Below are positions 43,798 through 55,502 of a stretch of DNA of 64,000 nt, one piece after another. The notes under the pieces were generated by a model. It made no database searches. It had not been told where the DNA came from and saw nothing but the letters and a program-made list of their open reading frames with translations. A program made the position numbers and the translations under genes. Position 1 is the stretch's first letter, and each line of letters opens with the position of its first letter. Where the stretch lies: the NCBI GenBank assembly GCA_914767885.1, contig CAJZBQ010000056.1, positions 558,001-622,000 of the forward strand. Direction: 5' to 3'. Source of the stretch: Blepharisma stoltei. Lineage: Eukaryota; Ciliophora; Heterotrichea; Heterotrichida; Blepharismidae.

Positions 43798-43879
43798 TAA
43801 GCATTTTGTTGATTAATTTATTTAGCCTTTGTATTAAATTTCAAACTTATTTACTTAAATCTGAATATTCATCTAATCC

Positions 43880-44460
43880 AGTTCTATCAAGAAATTATCT
43901 TCTTGATAAGGACTTCTCCTTCGTAGCTTTTCTCAAGAATTCTTGAAGGATAGATATACTCAACTATTTGCAAAGCTGAATTAGGGATTTTGATGGCAAA
44001 CTCATCTCTGCATTTCTCTTGGCTTTTCGCGTACTAAATGCAAAAGTGAATAAAAAACAGCCATATTTCATAATAAATGCAATAAGGGCTGCTCCTTAGG
44101 CCAAGCCGGGAGACAACCACTATGATTTCTATTAAAATATAAATCACAGAAACTCTTTTTAAATCCTCAAGCATACTGCCATCATGCTGCATAATTATCT
44201 GATTGATATTCTAATTTGCATTTGTAGTCTGCTTCATCTAGATAGTTCGTGGGATTACTTTTACTTCAAAATGTATAGTCCGATTAAATAACAATCAAAA
44301 AACTGAAGATACAATCATTATTTTCATCAGAATCTAGCTGGACCCAATTTATTGTTCAAAGCGCCTCTATCATACATGATATTAGAGATGGCTATATTAA
44401 CTACCCAAAATATCTTGTGGTCCATCTGAAGATTTTCAGATAGAGTAATTTTATTGCATT
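43880..44460 (-). pseudogene. Four-TM family pseudogene (paralogue 3)
   Basis: On the minus strand, fragments match the two intact paralogues in order but in shifting frames with UAA/UAG stops: DHKIFWVVN near 44420, NWVQLDSDENND-like around 44350, DEADYKC near 44245, then a TM2 remnant with AWPKE/GAALIAF near 44100. About 600 bp of homology remains. It lies in tandem with the other two copies, so it is probably a third duplicate that has decayed. Confidence 0.65.
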
Positions 44461-44671
44461 ACTGGTTAATATAAACCCACTTGTAAATTAAGCCGTTTAA
44501 GAAAAGCTATAATCAAATTTGAAGGATCTATTTCTGGACATGAATAAATGTTCCATTCTTGAGGCAAATATAGAAATCGATTCATCTCTAAAATGCAATT
44601 CCATCTCTACTTGACTGTAAGTGATTTGATACATTAAATAATAATTTAATTCATATTAATTTATTTCAAAT

Positions 44672-45509
44672 ATGTTCAAAAAGCCAGAATACAACCTTTC
44701 AAATAAACCAAAGCCAAGGAGAAGAGGACGCTTTGAGCTATCGGAAGAGCAAAAGCAAGAAATAAAAGAAGCTTTTGATCTCTTTGACACTGATAAAACT
44801 GGTAGCATTGACTATCATGAACTTAAAGTAGCAATGCGCGCTCTGGGCTTCGATGTTAAAAAGCTTGAAGTTATTGATCTAATGAGGCAATATGATAAAG
44901 AGAATTCTGGCAGAATTGACTATCAGGATTTCTTAGATATCATGACCCAGAAGATTGGTGATAGAGATCCTATTTCCCCCCCGAACAAAAAAATTTTGTC
45001 GCTGACGGAGGGGGGTTCATTGTTTTTTAAAAAAATTTAAAAAAATCCTAATTTGCAAAAATTGGGAAGCAAATATTAATTTAATTTATAAAAATTTAGA
45101 TTTTAAAACGCAATTTTGTTTACAATTAAACAGAATTTGATCGAAATTTCGTTATACTAATTATCACTTATATATTAATTTCTTTTCATAAAAAAAATTA
45201 TTCTATTAAAAACATTTTTGTTCACTCAAGGGGGGTGGGCGTTTGGGCAAAACATAGGGATTTTTCCAATGGTTTTGTTCACTCACGGAGCGGGGGAGTA
45301 AAGAAGAAGTTTTGAAAGCATTTCGATTATTTGACGACGATGGAACTGGATACATAACACTCAAAAACTTAAGAAGAGTTGCAAGAGAACTGGGAGAGCA
45401 TCTATCTGATGAAGAATTGAAAGCGATGATTGATGAATTCGATAAGGATAGTGATGGGCAAATCAGCCAAGAAGAATTTTTCAATATTATGAAGCCAAAT
45501 ATATTTTAA
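44672..45509 (+). CDS. Centrin, interrupted by a family A IES
   Basis: ATG 44672; the first 100 codons contain EF-hand 1 ([20 protein letters not shown]) and EF-hand 2 ([18 protein letters not shown]). The IES (44971-45298) follows; excision joins GAT CCT to AAA GAA GAA, restoring [15 protein letters not shown]-hand 3 ([13 protein letters not shown]) and EF-hand 4 ([18 protein letters not shown]) follow to TAA 45509; 169 residues, the usual centrin length. The conserved KEEIL-KAF-LFD block lets the excision point be checked against the family. Centrins sit in basal bodies and contractile fibres. Confidence 0.95.
44971..45298 (-). mobile_element. Family A IES in the centrin gene, 328 bp
   Basis: TA 44971 and TA 45299. 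The hairpin end is at the left (GAACAAAAAAATTTTGTC with decayed GCTGACGGAGG), the two signature copies at the right (TTGTTCACTCAAGG near 45217 and TTGTTCACTCACGGAG near 45275). It contains stops in the centrin frame. Confidence 0.93.
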
Positions 45510-45793
45510 AGCGCGAATTAATTATCAATTACTTAATTATTAGATATGACTTTTTGATCTAAAATTGTTGTTTTCCTTATATAAAGCACCCAATTAAGTT
45601 TAAGACTTTATACCAATGGTTTTTAAAAATAAGTTCTCTACCCTTACTAATAGGAGTATCTCTCATTAAATATTTATTAAAGAATTTGATAAAAAATTGT
45701 GAAAAAAATAAATATTAAATTTCTTTGTAATATTCAGTGAATGTGTTTTATTGATTTAGTCGTAAAGACGGATTAAAAGTCTTTATATATAAT
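45510..45793. other. AT-rich region between converging genes
   Basis: No feature supported. Confidence 0.45.
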
Positions 45794-46390
45794 TTAATCT
45801 GATAGTTTGCTCAATAATCTATTTATGGTATCCCTTGCAGGAGACTGTTCTTCTTTTGACCCAGGTTTGCTCCATACCTTCTTCTTCGCACCTGATTCAA
45901 GTGAAACACTCAGATTTTTATTCTTCCCAGAAAATCCATCTCCAAATTTTGATAAGGGCTCTAAAGGCGAAGTATTGTCTGATCTTTTGTCATCATCTGT
46001 AGTGTCAACCCTAATTGATTTTTTAAATCTATCAAAATCACTTTTTCTCTCTCTTGATGAATTAGATTTGCTATGGCAACGTTTAGATCGTTTTCTCCTA
46101 TATCCAAATTTATCATACATCATCCTTTCATGCTCTGAAATTTCTTGCTGAGCGATATAATTCACTGCAAAAGGACTATTGTTGAACCTCATCATAGATC
46201 TTTTGATAATTTCTTCTCGATGCTTTTTCTCACTCATTTCGCCATTCAGCTTCTCTTGAAGGTTTCGCTCTTTGTAAAGATCTCGGATTAAAAATGATCT
46301 TGCCTTTATTTTGGAGTATTGAAGCTGGCATTTCTTTTTGAAAGAAATTTCTTGGGTTTTTGAAGATTGCTCTAAAACGCTTGGCTTCAT
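45794..46390 (-). CDS. Basic Ser/Lys-rich protein, unknown function
   Basis: Minus-strand ATG 46390 to TAA 45794, 198 residues, one exon, no UGA. The N-terminal half is helical and basic (SYKIKARSFLIRDLYKERNL-like, EKKHREEIIKRSMMRF), followed by YIAQQEISEHERMMYDKFGY and an Arg/Lys/Ser-rich patch (RRKRSKRCHSKSNSSRERK). The C-terminus ends ARDTINRLLSKLSD. No domain recognised. Confidence 0.65.
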   Translation of the reverse strand: MKPSVLEQSSKTQEISFKKKCQLQYSKIKARSFLIRDLYKERNLQEKLNGEMSEKKHREEIIKRSMMRFNNSPFAVNYIAQQEISEHERMMYDKFGYRRKRSKRCHSKSNSSRERKSDFDRFKKSIRVDTTDDDKRSDNTSPLEPLSKFGDGFSGKNKNLSVSLESGAKKKVWSKPGSKEEQSPARDTINRLLSKLSD

Positions 46391-46682
46391 TAATTATTTA
46401 AATATATTTTGCGAGGCCAATATTATTAGTAGACTAAAGTTAAATACAGTTTTAATCAATTTGAATTATCAGAGCTCTTTAATTAATAAGCAAGTTTTGA
46501 TTAATTCATATTTCTAATTTTGTTTAATCAATAATGATTAATATGATAGTTTCCTAACAACTTTTGCGAAAGTAAATTCGAATTTCCAGTGAACTTAATA
46601 TTTCTATTGATTTCATCTAATAACTATTCTAGAGGAAGATAATATTCTTAAAAGAAAAATTATTCTGATATATGATAAAATG

Positions 46683-47105
46683 CATATTCATAATCAAAAT
46701 ATGTAATCCAAATTCTTGTTCTATTGGGCAGAAATTTCTCGAAAGGCCAATTTTATTATAATAAGGTTTGGCTTCGCCCAATGAAAGTTGATGAAATTTC
46801 AGCCCAAGGTGCGCAACTTTGGATGGCTATCATAGAGCATAGAGGGAATGGAATTTTCTTGAAGTGTGCCACCAACTCCCCTAAGTAAAACTGGGACTTT
46901 TAACATGCTGGCAGACACAAATTAGAAGCTTGACAGCTAGAAGAACAGCTGTCAAAACCCGAACACCTAAAGTCAAGGGACTAGCCTATCGAGACCAAGC
47001 AATTAAAGTTACTTGGATGGCAGGGTATCCCGAATAAAATCCGGAATCCTGGTAGAGATGTAGAAATAAATTTTAAGCGAACTGTACCTAATTAATTTAA
47101 GTTAA
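46683..47105 (+). mobile_element. SINE-like element 5
   Basis: A less AT-rich stretch without an ORF. It ends CCTAATTAATTTAAGTTAA, almost the same tail as the element at 28491. The flanks share GATAAAATG (46674-46682 and 47106-47114), extendable with one mismatch, as a short target duplication. It lies directly upstream of the ATG16 gene and so probably sits in its promoter region. Confidence 0.5.
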
Positions 47106-47139
47106 GATAAAATGTACTTCTAAATTCATATTAATTTAT

Positions 47140-49121
47140 ATGGAAGAATCCTGGCGAGACACCATCATAACAAGACTTCATGAAAGAAATTGCACCCAAA
47201 CCACCCCCTTTCAGCACATCATCCCAGCATGTAAATTCTACATAGATATTAATCTCCAAAAGCAATATCGAGAAACATACACTCAAAAAACTACTTTGGA
47301 GCGAGAAAATTTAGTCATAAAGAAAACAACAGCGTACTGTTAAAGTAGAGATCCTTTAATAATCGAAGAACTTAAAGAAAACGTCAACAAACTTAAGGCA
47401 GAACTGATGGATTCTTACAAAAACAAGCATGAAAATGTTTCTTCAGTCCTGATCCTAAAAGAAGAAAAAGAAAAACTAGGCTCAACTTTAGATTTAACTA
47501 ACAGAGAACTAGAAGCATTAAGAACGAGAATCGAGGAATGTGAAGAAGATATCAAAGAGAAAGATTTAGCAACAAAGCAGCTGAAATCTGCAAACGAACT
47601 TCTTTTTAATGAAAATGACGACTTAAAGCACAAATTAGATGAGCAGATACAAGAAGTCCTAAAATTAAAACATGAAAATCAACAGTTATTGGAGAGGATG
47701 CTCAAGCTGAAAGAAGACCAAATCACTCAGATGAATGAGCTAAATGAATATTACGAAAGTATCCTTAGGAGAGAAAAAGCACTTGAAACTTTTAAGCCTG
47801 GACCTGATGTGGACTTAAGCTTCGAAACAAGCTCTGGGAGAGAGCTGGTAAGACCTGTGAGTGTACCTGTAAGAACTTTACACAAAATTATGGGTCATGG
47901 AGGAGAAATTAGTGCGGTTTCTTATAATGATGGAGGAAACCTAATAGTCACAGCTGGAAGCGATAATTTCGTCAAATTATGGGATCCAACAAAAGGACAA
48001 GAAAAAATGTGCCTGCGAGGCATGCCTAGAGGAGCACTAGATGCATCGATCTCCCCAGGAACCGAATTAATTATGGCAGGATCTACAGATAACAATGCAT
48101 ATATTTGGAACTATGCAACTGCAAGAGTCAAACACACGCTAACAGGTCATGCAGGAAAAGTATGCTCTTCGATATTTTTCAATAATAAATTATCAGCAGT
48201 TACTGGTAGCGAAGATCGAACTATGAGAATTTGGGATGTAGCTAAAGGATACTGCAGCAAAACAATTACTGTCTTTTCAAGCTGTCTTGGAGTTTGTCTA
48301 AGTCATGAAGATAGCATAATGGCATCTGCTCATAATGATGGACATCTAACTCCCCTTTAAACTGAAACAAAATATAGTAAAATTTCCATTTTTGGCATAT
48401 TAACTTTTCCTTTTTAAATTGGAACAATTTTTTTTTAATAGAAAATTTTTATAGATAAAAATGCTAATTTTTATGTGAATAGTTTTGACCTTTTGTAATA
48501 GAAGGACTTAAGAAGAATACTATTTAAACCCTTTAAACGCTAATTAGATTAATATTTTAATTTGATTATTTATAAAAATAAATTAAATTAAATTTCAAAA
48601 ATATTGCATCAATTTATAATTTATTCAGGATATTAATTTTTTTCCCAAAAAACAAAATCAAACCCTCTTCAAATTGGAGCAGAATTTTTGTTCTAATTTA
48701 AAGAGTATAAGTAAGAATATGGGCAAGCCGAACTGGGGAAAATATTCAAGATCTGCCTTTACATGATTTGCCAACAACGCACACTGCAATCTGTTGGAAT
48801 GGTCACTATGCTGCAACAAGCAGCAAAGACAACACAATCTCTATCTTAGATTTAAGAATGTTTGAGAAATTAGTAACATTGTCTCACCCTGATTATCAAA
48901 ATAGTGGGAAATTCTCAAAAATATGCTGGAGCTCAGATAGTAGATATATTGTTGCTGGTGGGCATAATGGCTGGGTTTTTATTTGGGATATTAATTCAGG
49001 CAAAGCTGACACAATATTAAAAAATGAGCATTCAAATCCTGTGATCGCTGTATCTTGGAAGCCAAGAGGGTCTCAATTTGTAAGCGTTGACTCTGTCGGA
49101 GGAATTGTGGTTTGGGACTAA
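47140..49121 (+). CDS. ATG16: Autophagy protein ATG16, with one intron and a family B IES
   Basis: ATG 47140; a 15-nt intron GTACTGTTAAAGTAG (47334-47348); an IES (48347-48711); stop TAA 49121; about 533 residues. The N-terminus WRDTIITRLHERNCTQTTPF fits the ATG5-binding helix. A coiled coil follows (residues 80-205), then a WD40 propeller beginning LHKIMGHGGEISAVSYND with repeats such as TAGSDNFVKLWD, TGSEDRTMRIWD and AGGHNGWVFIWD. IES removal joins GGA CAT CTA to AGA ATA TGG, restoring DGHLRIW, a standard blade end. ATG16 with ATG12-ATG5 directs ATG8 lipidation. Confidence 0.9.
48347..48711 (+). mobile_element. Family B IES, diverged, in ATG16
   Basis: TA 48347 and TA 48712, 365 bp. The left end has CCCCTTTAAACTGAAACAAAA, the spacer and CTTTTTAAATTGGAACAA. 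The right end is a decayed hairpin TCAAATTGGAGCAGAA / TTGTTCTAATTTAAAG. Confidence 0.88.
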
Positions 49122-49248
49122 TCATCGTCAAAGACAAATAAAATTAATTATTAAAGAATTATTATTTGCAATAAGAATATTTTATATCGATGAAATTAGT
49201 AGAAAAATTGGCAAAAATCAATCTTCTCTAGAAAATAGGCAAATCAAA

Positions 49249-50675
49249 ATGGGAGAAAAGCTGAGTAAAGAGAACCAAAAAGTAAAGTTTAGCTTTGATA
49301 AGCCAGTTGAGTTCACAGCACTGACTCTTACCAAATGTATTTTCTATTCAGGAACAAAACAAGAAATTTTAAAATTGTACAATAGATATCTCAATTATAA
49401 TCAGGCCAATGGACTCTATCTTGCTGTTCCCGTCGCAAAGCATGTATTTAAGCAGACTTCTGCAGAAGGACTGGATGGAGAAATTTTTCGTCTATTTGGG
49501 CACAAATCCAAAGTGAATATTTTGGAATTTGTTTCTGCTCTTATAATTTATGCTTCAATTGACTGAAAAGAAAAAGTTCAATTAACAATGCGAATTTTCG
49601 ACTTTGATGGGAATGGTTGCTTTTCAATCGATGAAGCCATTGTCCTAATCAAATCATTTTTCAGAGGGTATGCTGCAATTACGAAAAGCTCTTTTATCAG
49701 CTCTGGCATCGTTGAACAAATTGCAAGTTTGATATTCAAAGATACTTTTAACGAAAATGAAGACACAATTGATTTGGAAGAGTAATTTTTCTATTAGGAT
49801 TTGCAAATTGAGTAAGACTTCATTCTGAAGCAAAAGAGTTGTTTGAAATCAATCAGCCATCCTTGGTCTTACCTAAAGAACTCACAGTTAAGCGATCAAG
49901 ATCTGAAGCTCCTTCTTTTGCAATAACTCCTCCTTGTAGAACCCCTGATTTGACACCAAAGAGACTTAGAATTTTTCGAAAATCGGAACTTCCTCTCAAA
50001 ATACAAAATTCAACTCCTAGAAGAATTTCAGTGTCATTTATGAAAAGTCCTCCAAAAAAAAGAATGAATAAAAAACCTTTATCAAGTAAGCCACTTTTTA
50101 TAGTTACTGATAATATACAAACTTATACCAAAGAATTCGTCATATGGATGTACAAAGTTTTTAATTCATTGGATTTACATCTGAAAGACCATGTTTCTAT
50201 TTATTCTTTGATTTCTGAGTTTAGAAGGATAAAGCACATAGAAATTGCAAATAAGCTTGAAGCATATTGCAGTAAGACGCACATGACTAAAATAGACTTT
50301 AAAGAATTATTGAAAATCGTATGTGTAGGCGTTGGGATATTCCAAATAAAGAGAATGCTCACATGGGTTATCAAAGATGTGCCTGCAAACGAGAGTTTTG
50401 ACAAACCCAAGCATTTTAAAGACAAGCTTGGACTTAGAACTGCAAAAAAGTTTCGAGTCTTATTTCAAAAAATTGACACAAATAAAGATGGCCTTATCGA
50501 TTTAGAAGAATTAAAAGAAGCCCTACAAGAAGACTTCGATCTAAGGCATATTGAAGAAATTTTCAGAGAATACGATGAAGATAAAAATAATGTTATAGAT
50601 TTTGGTGAATTTCTTAAAATGATGGCTCCACTTGGAGTTGAAGTTCCAGACGATCTGATTGAAAAAGCATCATAA
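49249..50675 (+). CDS. EF-hand protein with one unresolved splice junction
   Basis: The first part, ATG 49249 to 49782, has an EF-hand-like region (MRIFDFDGNGCFSIDEAIVL) and UGA 49564 read as Trp. A 16-nt candidate intron GTAATTTTTCTATTAG (49782-49797) follows, but splicing it leaves the second part out of frame by one base; 17 removed bases are needed to join the next open frame (FANWVRLHSEAKELFEINQP). The second part ends with two canonical EF-hands (DTNKDGLIDLEEL, DEDKNNVIDFGEF) and TAA 50675. Together about 470 residues. It is either one gene with an assembly or allele indel near the intron, or two genes. Confidence 0.65.
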
Positions 50676-50732
50676 TTATTCTATACGTAAGTTTTTTTAA
50701 TGACTTAATCATTAAAAAAATATTTTTTATAA

Positions 50733-53700
50733 ATGAGAGTTTTAATAGTAGACGGTTTTGCGGATAGTCCTGAAAGTCGACGCTCATGAACAATTTTCAA
50801 ATCATTGGTAAGGGAGGCATTTACTCATCAGAAAATGTATAATGTCGCTGATATAGAATTTATTGAGGTTAATTATGAATCAATAGACACTTATCTTTAT
50901 GAGCTCAATACAGGGTATCATAGCAGAGACGCAGAAAAGCTTTTCGACCATCTCGATTTAATATTCATTGATGGGGAAGCAAATATGCTGCCTTGGCTCC
51001 GCAAAGCAAGAAAATTTTTAACTTTAGTCAGAATGTGTAAAAAAACAAACAAGATAATGTTTGCATGCACATTTGCGATGCAAATGCTTGTATATTTATG
51101 CGCAACGAATTATAACATTGATAGAGTCATCAATGGAAAAGGCAGAGGAAGTTCTTTGGCTGAAATAAATAAAATCCCAAAAGAAAGTTTGAATAGGCTG
51201 ACTTTTGGGGATGCGTTTTTAGATAGCTCAACAGGCGATATTTATTGCTTTGACCCTCACAGAGGTGAGTTTTATCCGGTTTCAAATGCAGGAATCCACA
51301 ATCATAAAGCTGCTCAAGAAAACGAAAAAGTTAGCAAAGCAATGATTAAATCGCATCAGTACTGAGCAAAAGCCTTTGACTCGCCAAATGACGTTTATAT
51401 TGGAAAATCGAATGAAACCAAATGCAGAATTTTTAAACAGTATGTTCAGCATTGGCTTGTTAAAGGGTTAGGATTCAACGAATATTTAGTCCCAAGCCTG
51501 AATAAATGAGATGTGCATCCAGTTAATGCGACTTTAAAAGGAAATGTGTACACAGTTTTTGCAGAAAGTGATCGAGGGCCTCAAATCATCGTGCATCGTA
51601 ATGCAGTTGGTGTGCAATTTCATCCTAACCCTAACCCCCCCCCCTCCGTGAGTGAACAAAACCATTAGAAAAATCGCTATTTTTTTCCCCAAAACCCCCA
51701 CCCTCCGCGAGTGAACAAAAATTTTTTTAATAGAAAAAATTTTTTATGAAAAAAATTTTTGATATATAAATGATAATTAGTATAATGAAATCTAGAGCTA
51801 ATTCTATTTAATTTTGAACGAATTGCTTTTTTAAAACATAAAATTTTATAAATTAAATTAATATTTGCTTTCCAATTTTTGCGAATTAGGATTTTTTTAA
51901 ATTTTGAAAAAAAATATTTTTTATATAAATTTTTTAAAAAAAAAAAAAATTAACCCCCCTCCGTGAGCGAACAAAATTTTTTTGTTCACTCACGGAGGGG
52001 GGGGGAGTAAGTATCCTGCTACTTTTACAGTCGTAAAAAACTTTGTAGTTTATATGATGTCCAGATTCCAAAATGAAACTGCAAAGTTGGACATTCCGCT
52101 TTCAATTGTAACAAAATCTGGCCTAGGCGTAGGCTCAAGCATGGGATCTGTTAGTTCTGACACTGGTTTAAAAGCAAATGAAGCAAAACATTCTGGATTT
52201 GCATTCTCTTTGAGAGATGGAGAGCCTTTAACTGTGAAAATTAACGCCACCACTTCAGAGGCAATTAAACTTGCAAGCCCAACCCCTGGGCTTAGACCTA
52301 GAAGTTCCATTGATGAGAACTCAGAAGCAGAGGACTCCTCTGAAGGCAGCATATTTAGCCATCATTCCTTAAAGCGAAAAAATACGAACAAAAAGGTTGC
52401 GTTTACCAAAAAAGAATCAGCCACAACACGAGAAAATCCAATACTCGATGAAAGAGTTATTAAGCCAATCCAATCAGAATATATCAACACTCTCGGAAAC
52501 GATTTTATTGAATCTTTGCCCACAGCCTGAAAAAGTAAAAAAGAAATCAGATCATTTTTACACCCTGGCTACGAAGTAGATAACATCGTATCTTCACACG
52601 ACGACTATTTCATAACGACTATTTTTTTTTGGCCTATTTTTTTTTGGCCTATTTTTTTTTCACCTATTTTTTTTGGCCTATTTTTTTTTGGCCTATTTTT
52701 TTTTGGCCTATGTTTTTTTGGCCTATTTTTTTTTTTGGCCTATTTTTTTTTAGCCTATTTTTTTTGGCTTTTTTTTTGACAATTTTTTAACTATTTTTTA
52801 CTAATATTTGGGCATAATTCCATACTAATTGTTTTAATCTAATTTTTAATGTGTTTTAGACGATTTGACCATCGGAAAATGCACCCTTAACAGATTTCTT
52901 ACTCCATGAATACTAATTCATTGCTTTTAAAATTTCGAGAATTTTAGATTTAATTAGGAGTTTTTCACTTAATTTACTCAATATTAATCGCGTAAGGAAA
53001 GGCCTCTGTTTCTCAATAAGGTTTTAGTCCTCTCAGCAGCTTCATGAATGAGGCTAGGCAAAAAAAATAGGCCAAAAAAAATAGGCCAAAAAAAATAGGC
53101 CAAAAAAAATAGGCCAAAAAAAAATAGGCCAAAAAAAATAGGCCAAAAAAAATAGGCCAAAAAAAAATAGGCCAAAAAAAATAGGCCAAAAAAAAATAGG
53201 CCAAACAAATAGGCCAAAAAAAAATAGGTGAAAAAAAAATAGGCCAAAAAAAAATAGGCCAAAAAAAATAGGCCAAAAAAAAATAGGCCAAAAAAAAATA
53301 GTCGTTATGAAATAGTCGTCGTGTGAAGGAACCAGATAACATGCCTAAGAGAGGAATTATCATGAATGGCAAAAATCTAACATTGACAAGAAATGATTTT
53401 GAGTATTATGAAAAGCCTCTTGTAAAAATGATTGTTTCACCTACACCTTACTGCAGATATAACAAAGAGTTTAAAGCAGCAGAGACAGAGACTTTTGCAA
53501 AAACAAGGACATCAAGTTTTCCTAATTTAGGAGCGACAATAAGAAATGATGGAACGCCATTTATTGAGCCAGAAAAAAGGAAATTAAAAGAAAAAATAAA
53601 AGATAAAGAAAAATGAGTTGCAAGAACTGATTTCAATAGAGTTTTTTCTGCCAGTCCTGCTGAAAAGCCACCTGGGTTTAACTCCCTTTCTACTCCTCTT

Positions 53701-53772
53701 CATGAGCACAAGTTCAGAGATGAAAACAAAGCAAAATGGATTTATGGAGCATTTAAAATTGGAAGTTATTAA
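50733..53772 (+). CDS. Class I glutamine-amidotransferase-like protein, with two IESs
   Basis: ATG 50733 to TAA 53770-53772. IESs at 51632-52007 and 52581-53336 are removed; the three exonic pieces sum to 1908 bases (635 residues). The N-terminal 300 residues fit a GATase-1 fold: MRVLIVDGFADSPES, LIFIDGEANMLPWL, then FACTFAMQMLVYLC around the nucleophile (CxFxMQ for the usual CxGxQ) and VGVQFHP for the His motif. The first IES begins directly after QFHP. The C-terminal half is Ser/Thr-rich with a conserved-looking segment (PKRGIIMNGKNLTLTRND). Substitution of the first Gly in the elbow leaves activity uncertain. UGAs at 50787, 51363 and 52528 are Trp. Confidence 0.85.
51632..52007 (+). mobile_element. 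Family A IES, 376 bp
   Basis: TA 51632 (TA 51626 also keeps frame, adding two codons less) and TA 52008. Double-copy end at the left, perfect hairpin at the right (CCGTGAGCGAACAAAA / TTTTGTTCACTCACGG), thick poly-C and poly-G caps. It is nearly identical in plan to 11755 and 57379. Excision joins ...CAT CCT AAC CCT to AAG TAT CCT. Confidence 0.9.
52581..53336. mobile_element. Family D IES, 756 bp, with (T)nGGCCTA arrays
   Basis: TA 52581 and TA 53337 lie inside a 9-bp direct repeat AGATAACAT (52578-52586, 53334-53342). The ends are inverted: CTTCACACGACGACTATTTC with CATAACGACTATTTTTTTTT following at the left, and the mirror at the right. Behind each end is an array of T7-9 GGCCTA units (left about 52624-52770, right about 53058-53300). 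Excision joins GAA GTA GAT to AAC ATG CCT in frame. Confidence 0.9.
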
Positions 53773-53908
53773 TATTCCTAATGATATAATCTTGTAATTT
53801 TATAATGGGCAGCTAATATAATGCAGCTCTCAATATCGAATTGGATAAATAATTCCAAGCTTATAATTTCTTAAGATAATATGAACTTCTGGAATGAGAT
53901 AATTGATT

Positions 53909-54787
53909 ATGATAGACTCATTAAATTCCCTGCAATCGAAAAATAACATAATTTCCAGTGACCAAATACAATTTAAAGTTTATCAGATTTCTGATTGAAT
54001 TGAAATCATAAATAGCAATGACATCTCACACATTAACAGATATGAATTAAAGTGCAATTTATCTCGTGGAATTCCTGAATGCATAAGAGGAGACGTTTGA
54101 GCATTCCTTTCAAAAGCGAATAAATATATAGAGCGATCAGACCAATTTACATATTTTAGGCTCTTCTCTCAAGATAATTTAGAAATTGAGCTCCAAATCA
54201 GGAAAGATATACACCGAACTTTCCCTGAGCATGAAATGTTTGCTTTTGAAGATGGATATGGCCAGCAAGGCCTTTTGAACATTCTTAAAGCATATTCACA
54301 GTTTGACTCTGAAATAGGATACTGCCAAGGGATGGGGTTTATTGCAGGGATACTTTTAATGTATATGCATTCTGAAGAATTGGCGTTTTGAGGATTTGTG
54401 GGGCTTATGGATAAAAAAAACTGAAGAAGAATATATGAAATTCATACTCCTGGATTATTGGAATTAATTAAAAAATTATCATCACGAATACAAACTGAGC
54501 TTCCAATGATTTTTAAACATTTTCATAATGAGGGTGTTGATTTTACTGTATTTTCCAGATATTTTATTACAATTTGTTCATATCGAGTGCCAATAAAGTT
54601 TGCGGTGAGAATTATGGATGTGTTTTTGCTTGAAGGTGAAGATGAATTGATAAAAATTATTGCAAAAATGCTTGAGCTAAAGCAGAAAAGAATATTAAGA
54701 CTAAAACAAGAAGCGTTGTATTCTTATATTAATGAAAATTTAGTTACAGAATGCTACGAAGAATTTGAAATGCTATTAATTCTTTAG
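53909..54787 (+). CDS. TBC-domain Rab GTPase-activating protein
   Basis: ATG 53909 to TAG 54785-54787, 292 residues, with five or more UGA codons read as Trp. The domain is nearly the whole protein: LSRGIPECIRGDVWAFLSKA (TBC start), IRKDIHRTFPEHEMF with the catalytic Arg of the IxxDxxRTFP motif, NILKAYSQFDSEIGYCQGMG with the catalytic Gln of YCQGM, and IPIKFAVRIMDVFLLEGED-like helices at the end. Both dual-finger residues are present, so it should be an active RabGAP. Target Rab unknown. Confidence 0.92.
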
Positions 54788-54814
54788 GAAAAAAAATAGA
54801 AATCGATTATGTAA

Positions 54815-55375
54815 TTAAAATTGGAAATCGATATTAATTAGAGGTTTCATATTAAAGGCAAATAGGATTGCATTGTTCATAAAACTAAGAATAGATATCA
54901 AATTTGGATCAAATAGGTGCTGAATTTTTAAAAAAGAAATTATTAAGTATCCAAACCAGAATAATATTTGCGTAGCGACAAAAACTAAAAAAACAATAAC
55001 AATTCTTTCATTGCCAAGCCCATTTGCAGCTGCTGAGAGCAAATTGACGACAAAAATAAAATTTTCAACTAATAAATTTTGTAAAATATATTTGAATGTT
55101 ACTAGGAAAGCATTTTCATGGCATTTAATTGTATCAGAAGCAGATGAGAATAATCTGTACATCATTATAGCAAATACTTGTAGAAATATTATAATTGTAC
55201 TAAGCCCAGCACATCTTGCAGCTAGCTCTAATGTTTCGTAAGGTTTTCAGTACTGAAATGCTACTTTATTCTCTCATTTTCATGCCTTTTTAAAGAAAGA
55301 AGCACTGAATGCAACCACTGCTGAGATGACTAGCATTTTATTGACGAGAGCTGGCTCATTATGTATATTTTCCAT
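54815..55375 (-). CDS. Four-TM membrane protein, unknown
   Basis: Minus-strand ATG 55375 to TAA 54815, 186 residues, with several UGAs read as Trp. Hydrophobic segments are VNKMLVISAVVAFSASFF, LAARCAGLSTIIIFLQVFAI, LLVENFIFVVNLLSAAANG and IVFLVFVATQILFWFGYLII. Short loops and a basic loop FKKAWKWENK suggest a small polytopic protein. No family recognised. It converges on the TBC gene with 27 bp between the stops. Confidence 0.65.
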
Positions 55376-55502
55376 TTATAATTAAAATATTTCAGGATGA
55401 TTTTAATAAAGAAAATGAATTCCAAGATTATATTATAGAATTTATTCACAATTAATTAAGTTATTTGATAACACATTTTCATTATTAAGTATAAATTATT
55501 TA

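Noticed and set aside
51622..51640. CCTAACCCTAACCCC as a telomere (CCCTAA-type) tract
   Set aside because: Only two units, in the middle of a gene, at an IES end with its usual poly-C cap. Better explained as codons plus the cap.
52984..53372. Minus-strand ORFs coding FFLAYFFW-type repeats
   Set aside because: They are the (T)nGGCCTA array of the family D element read through; the composition is a by-product of the repeat.
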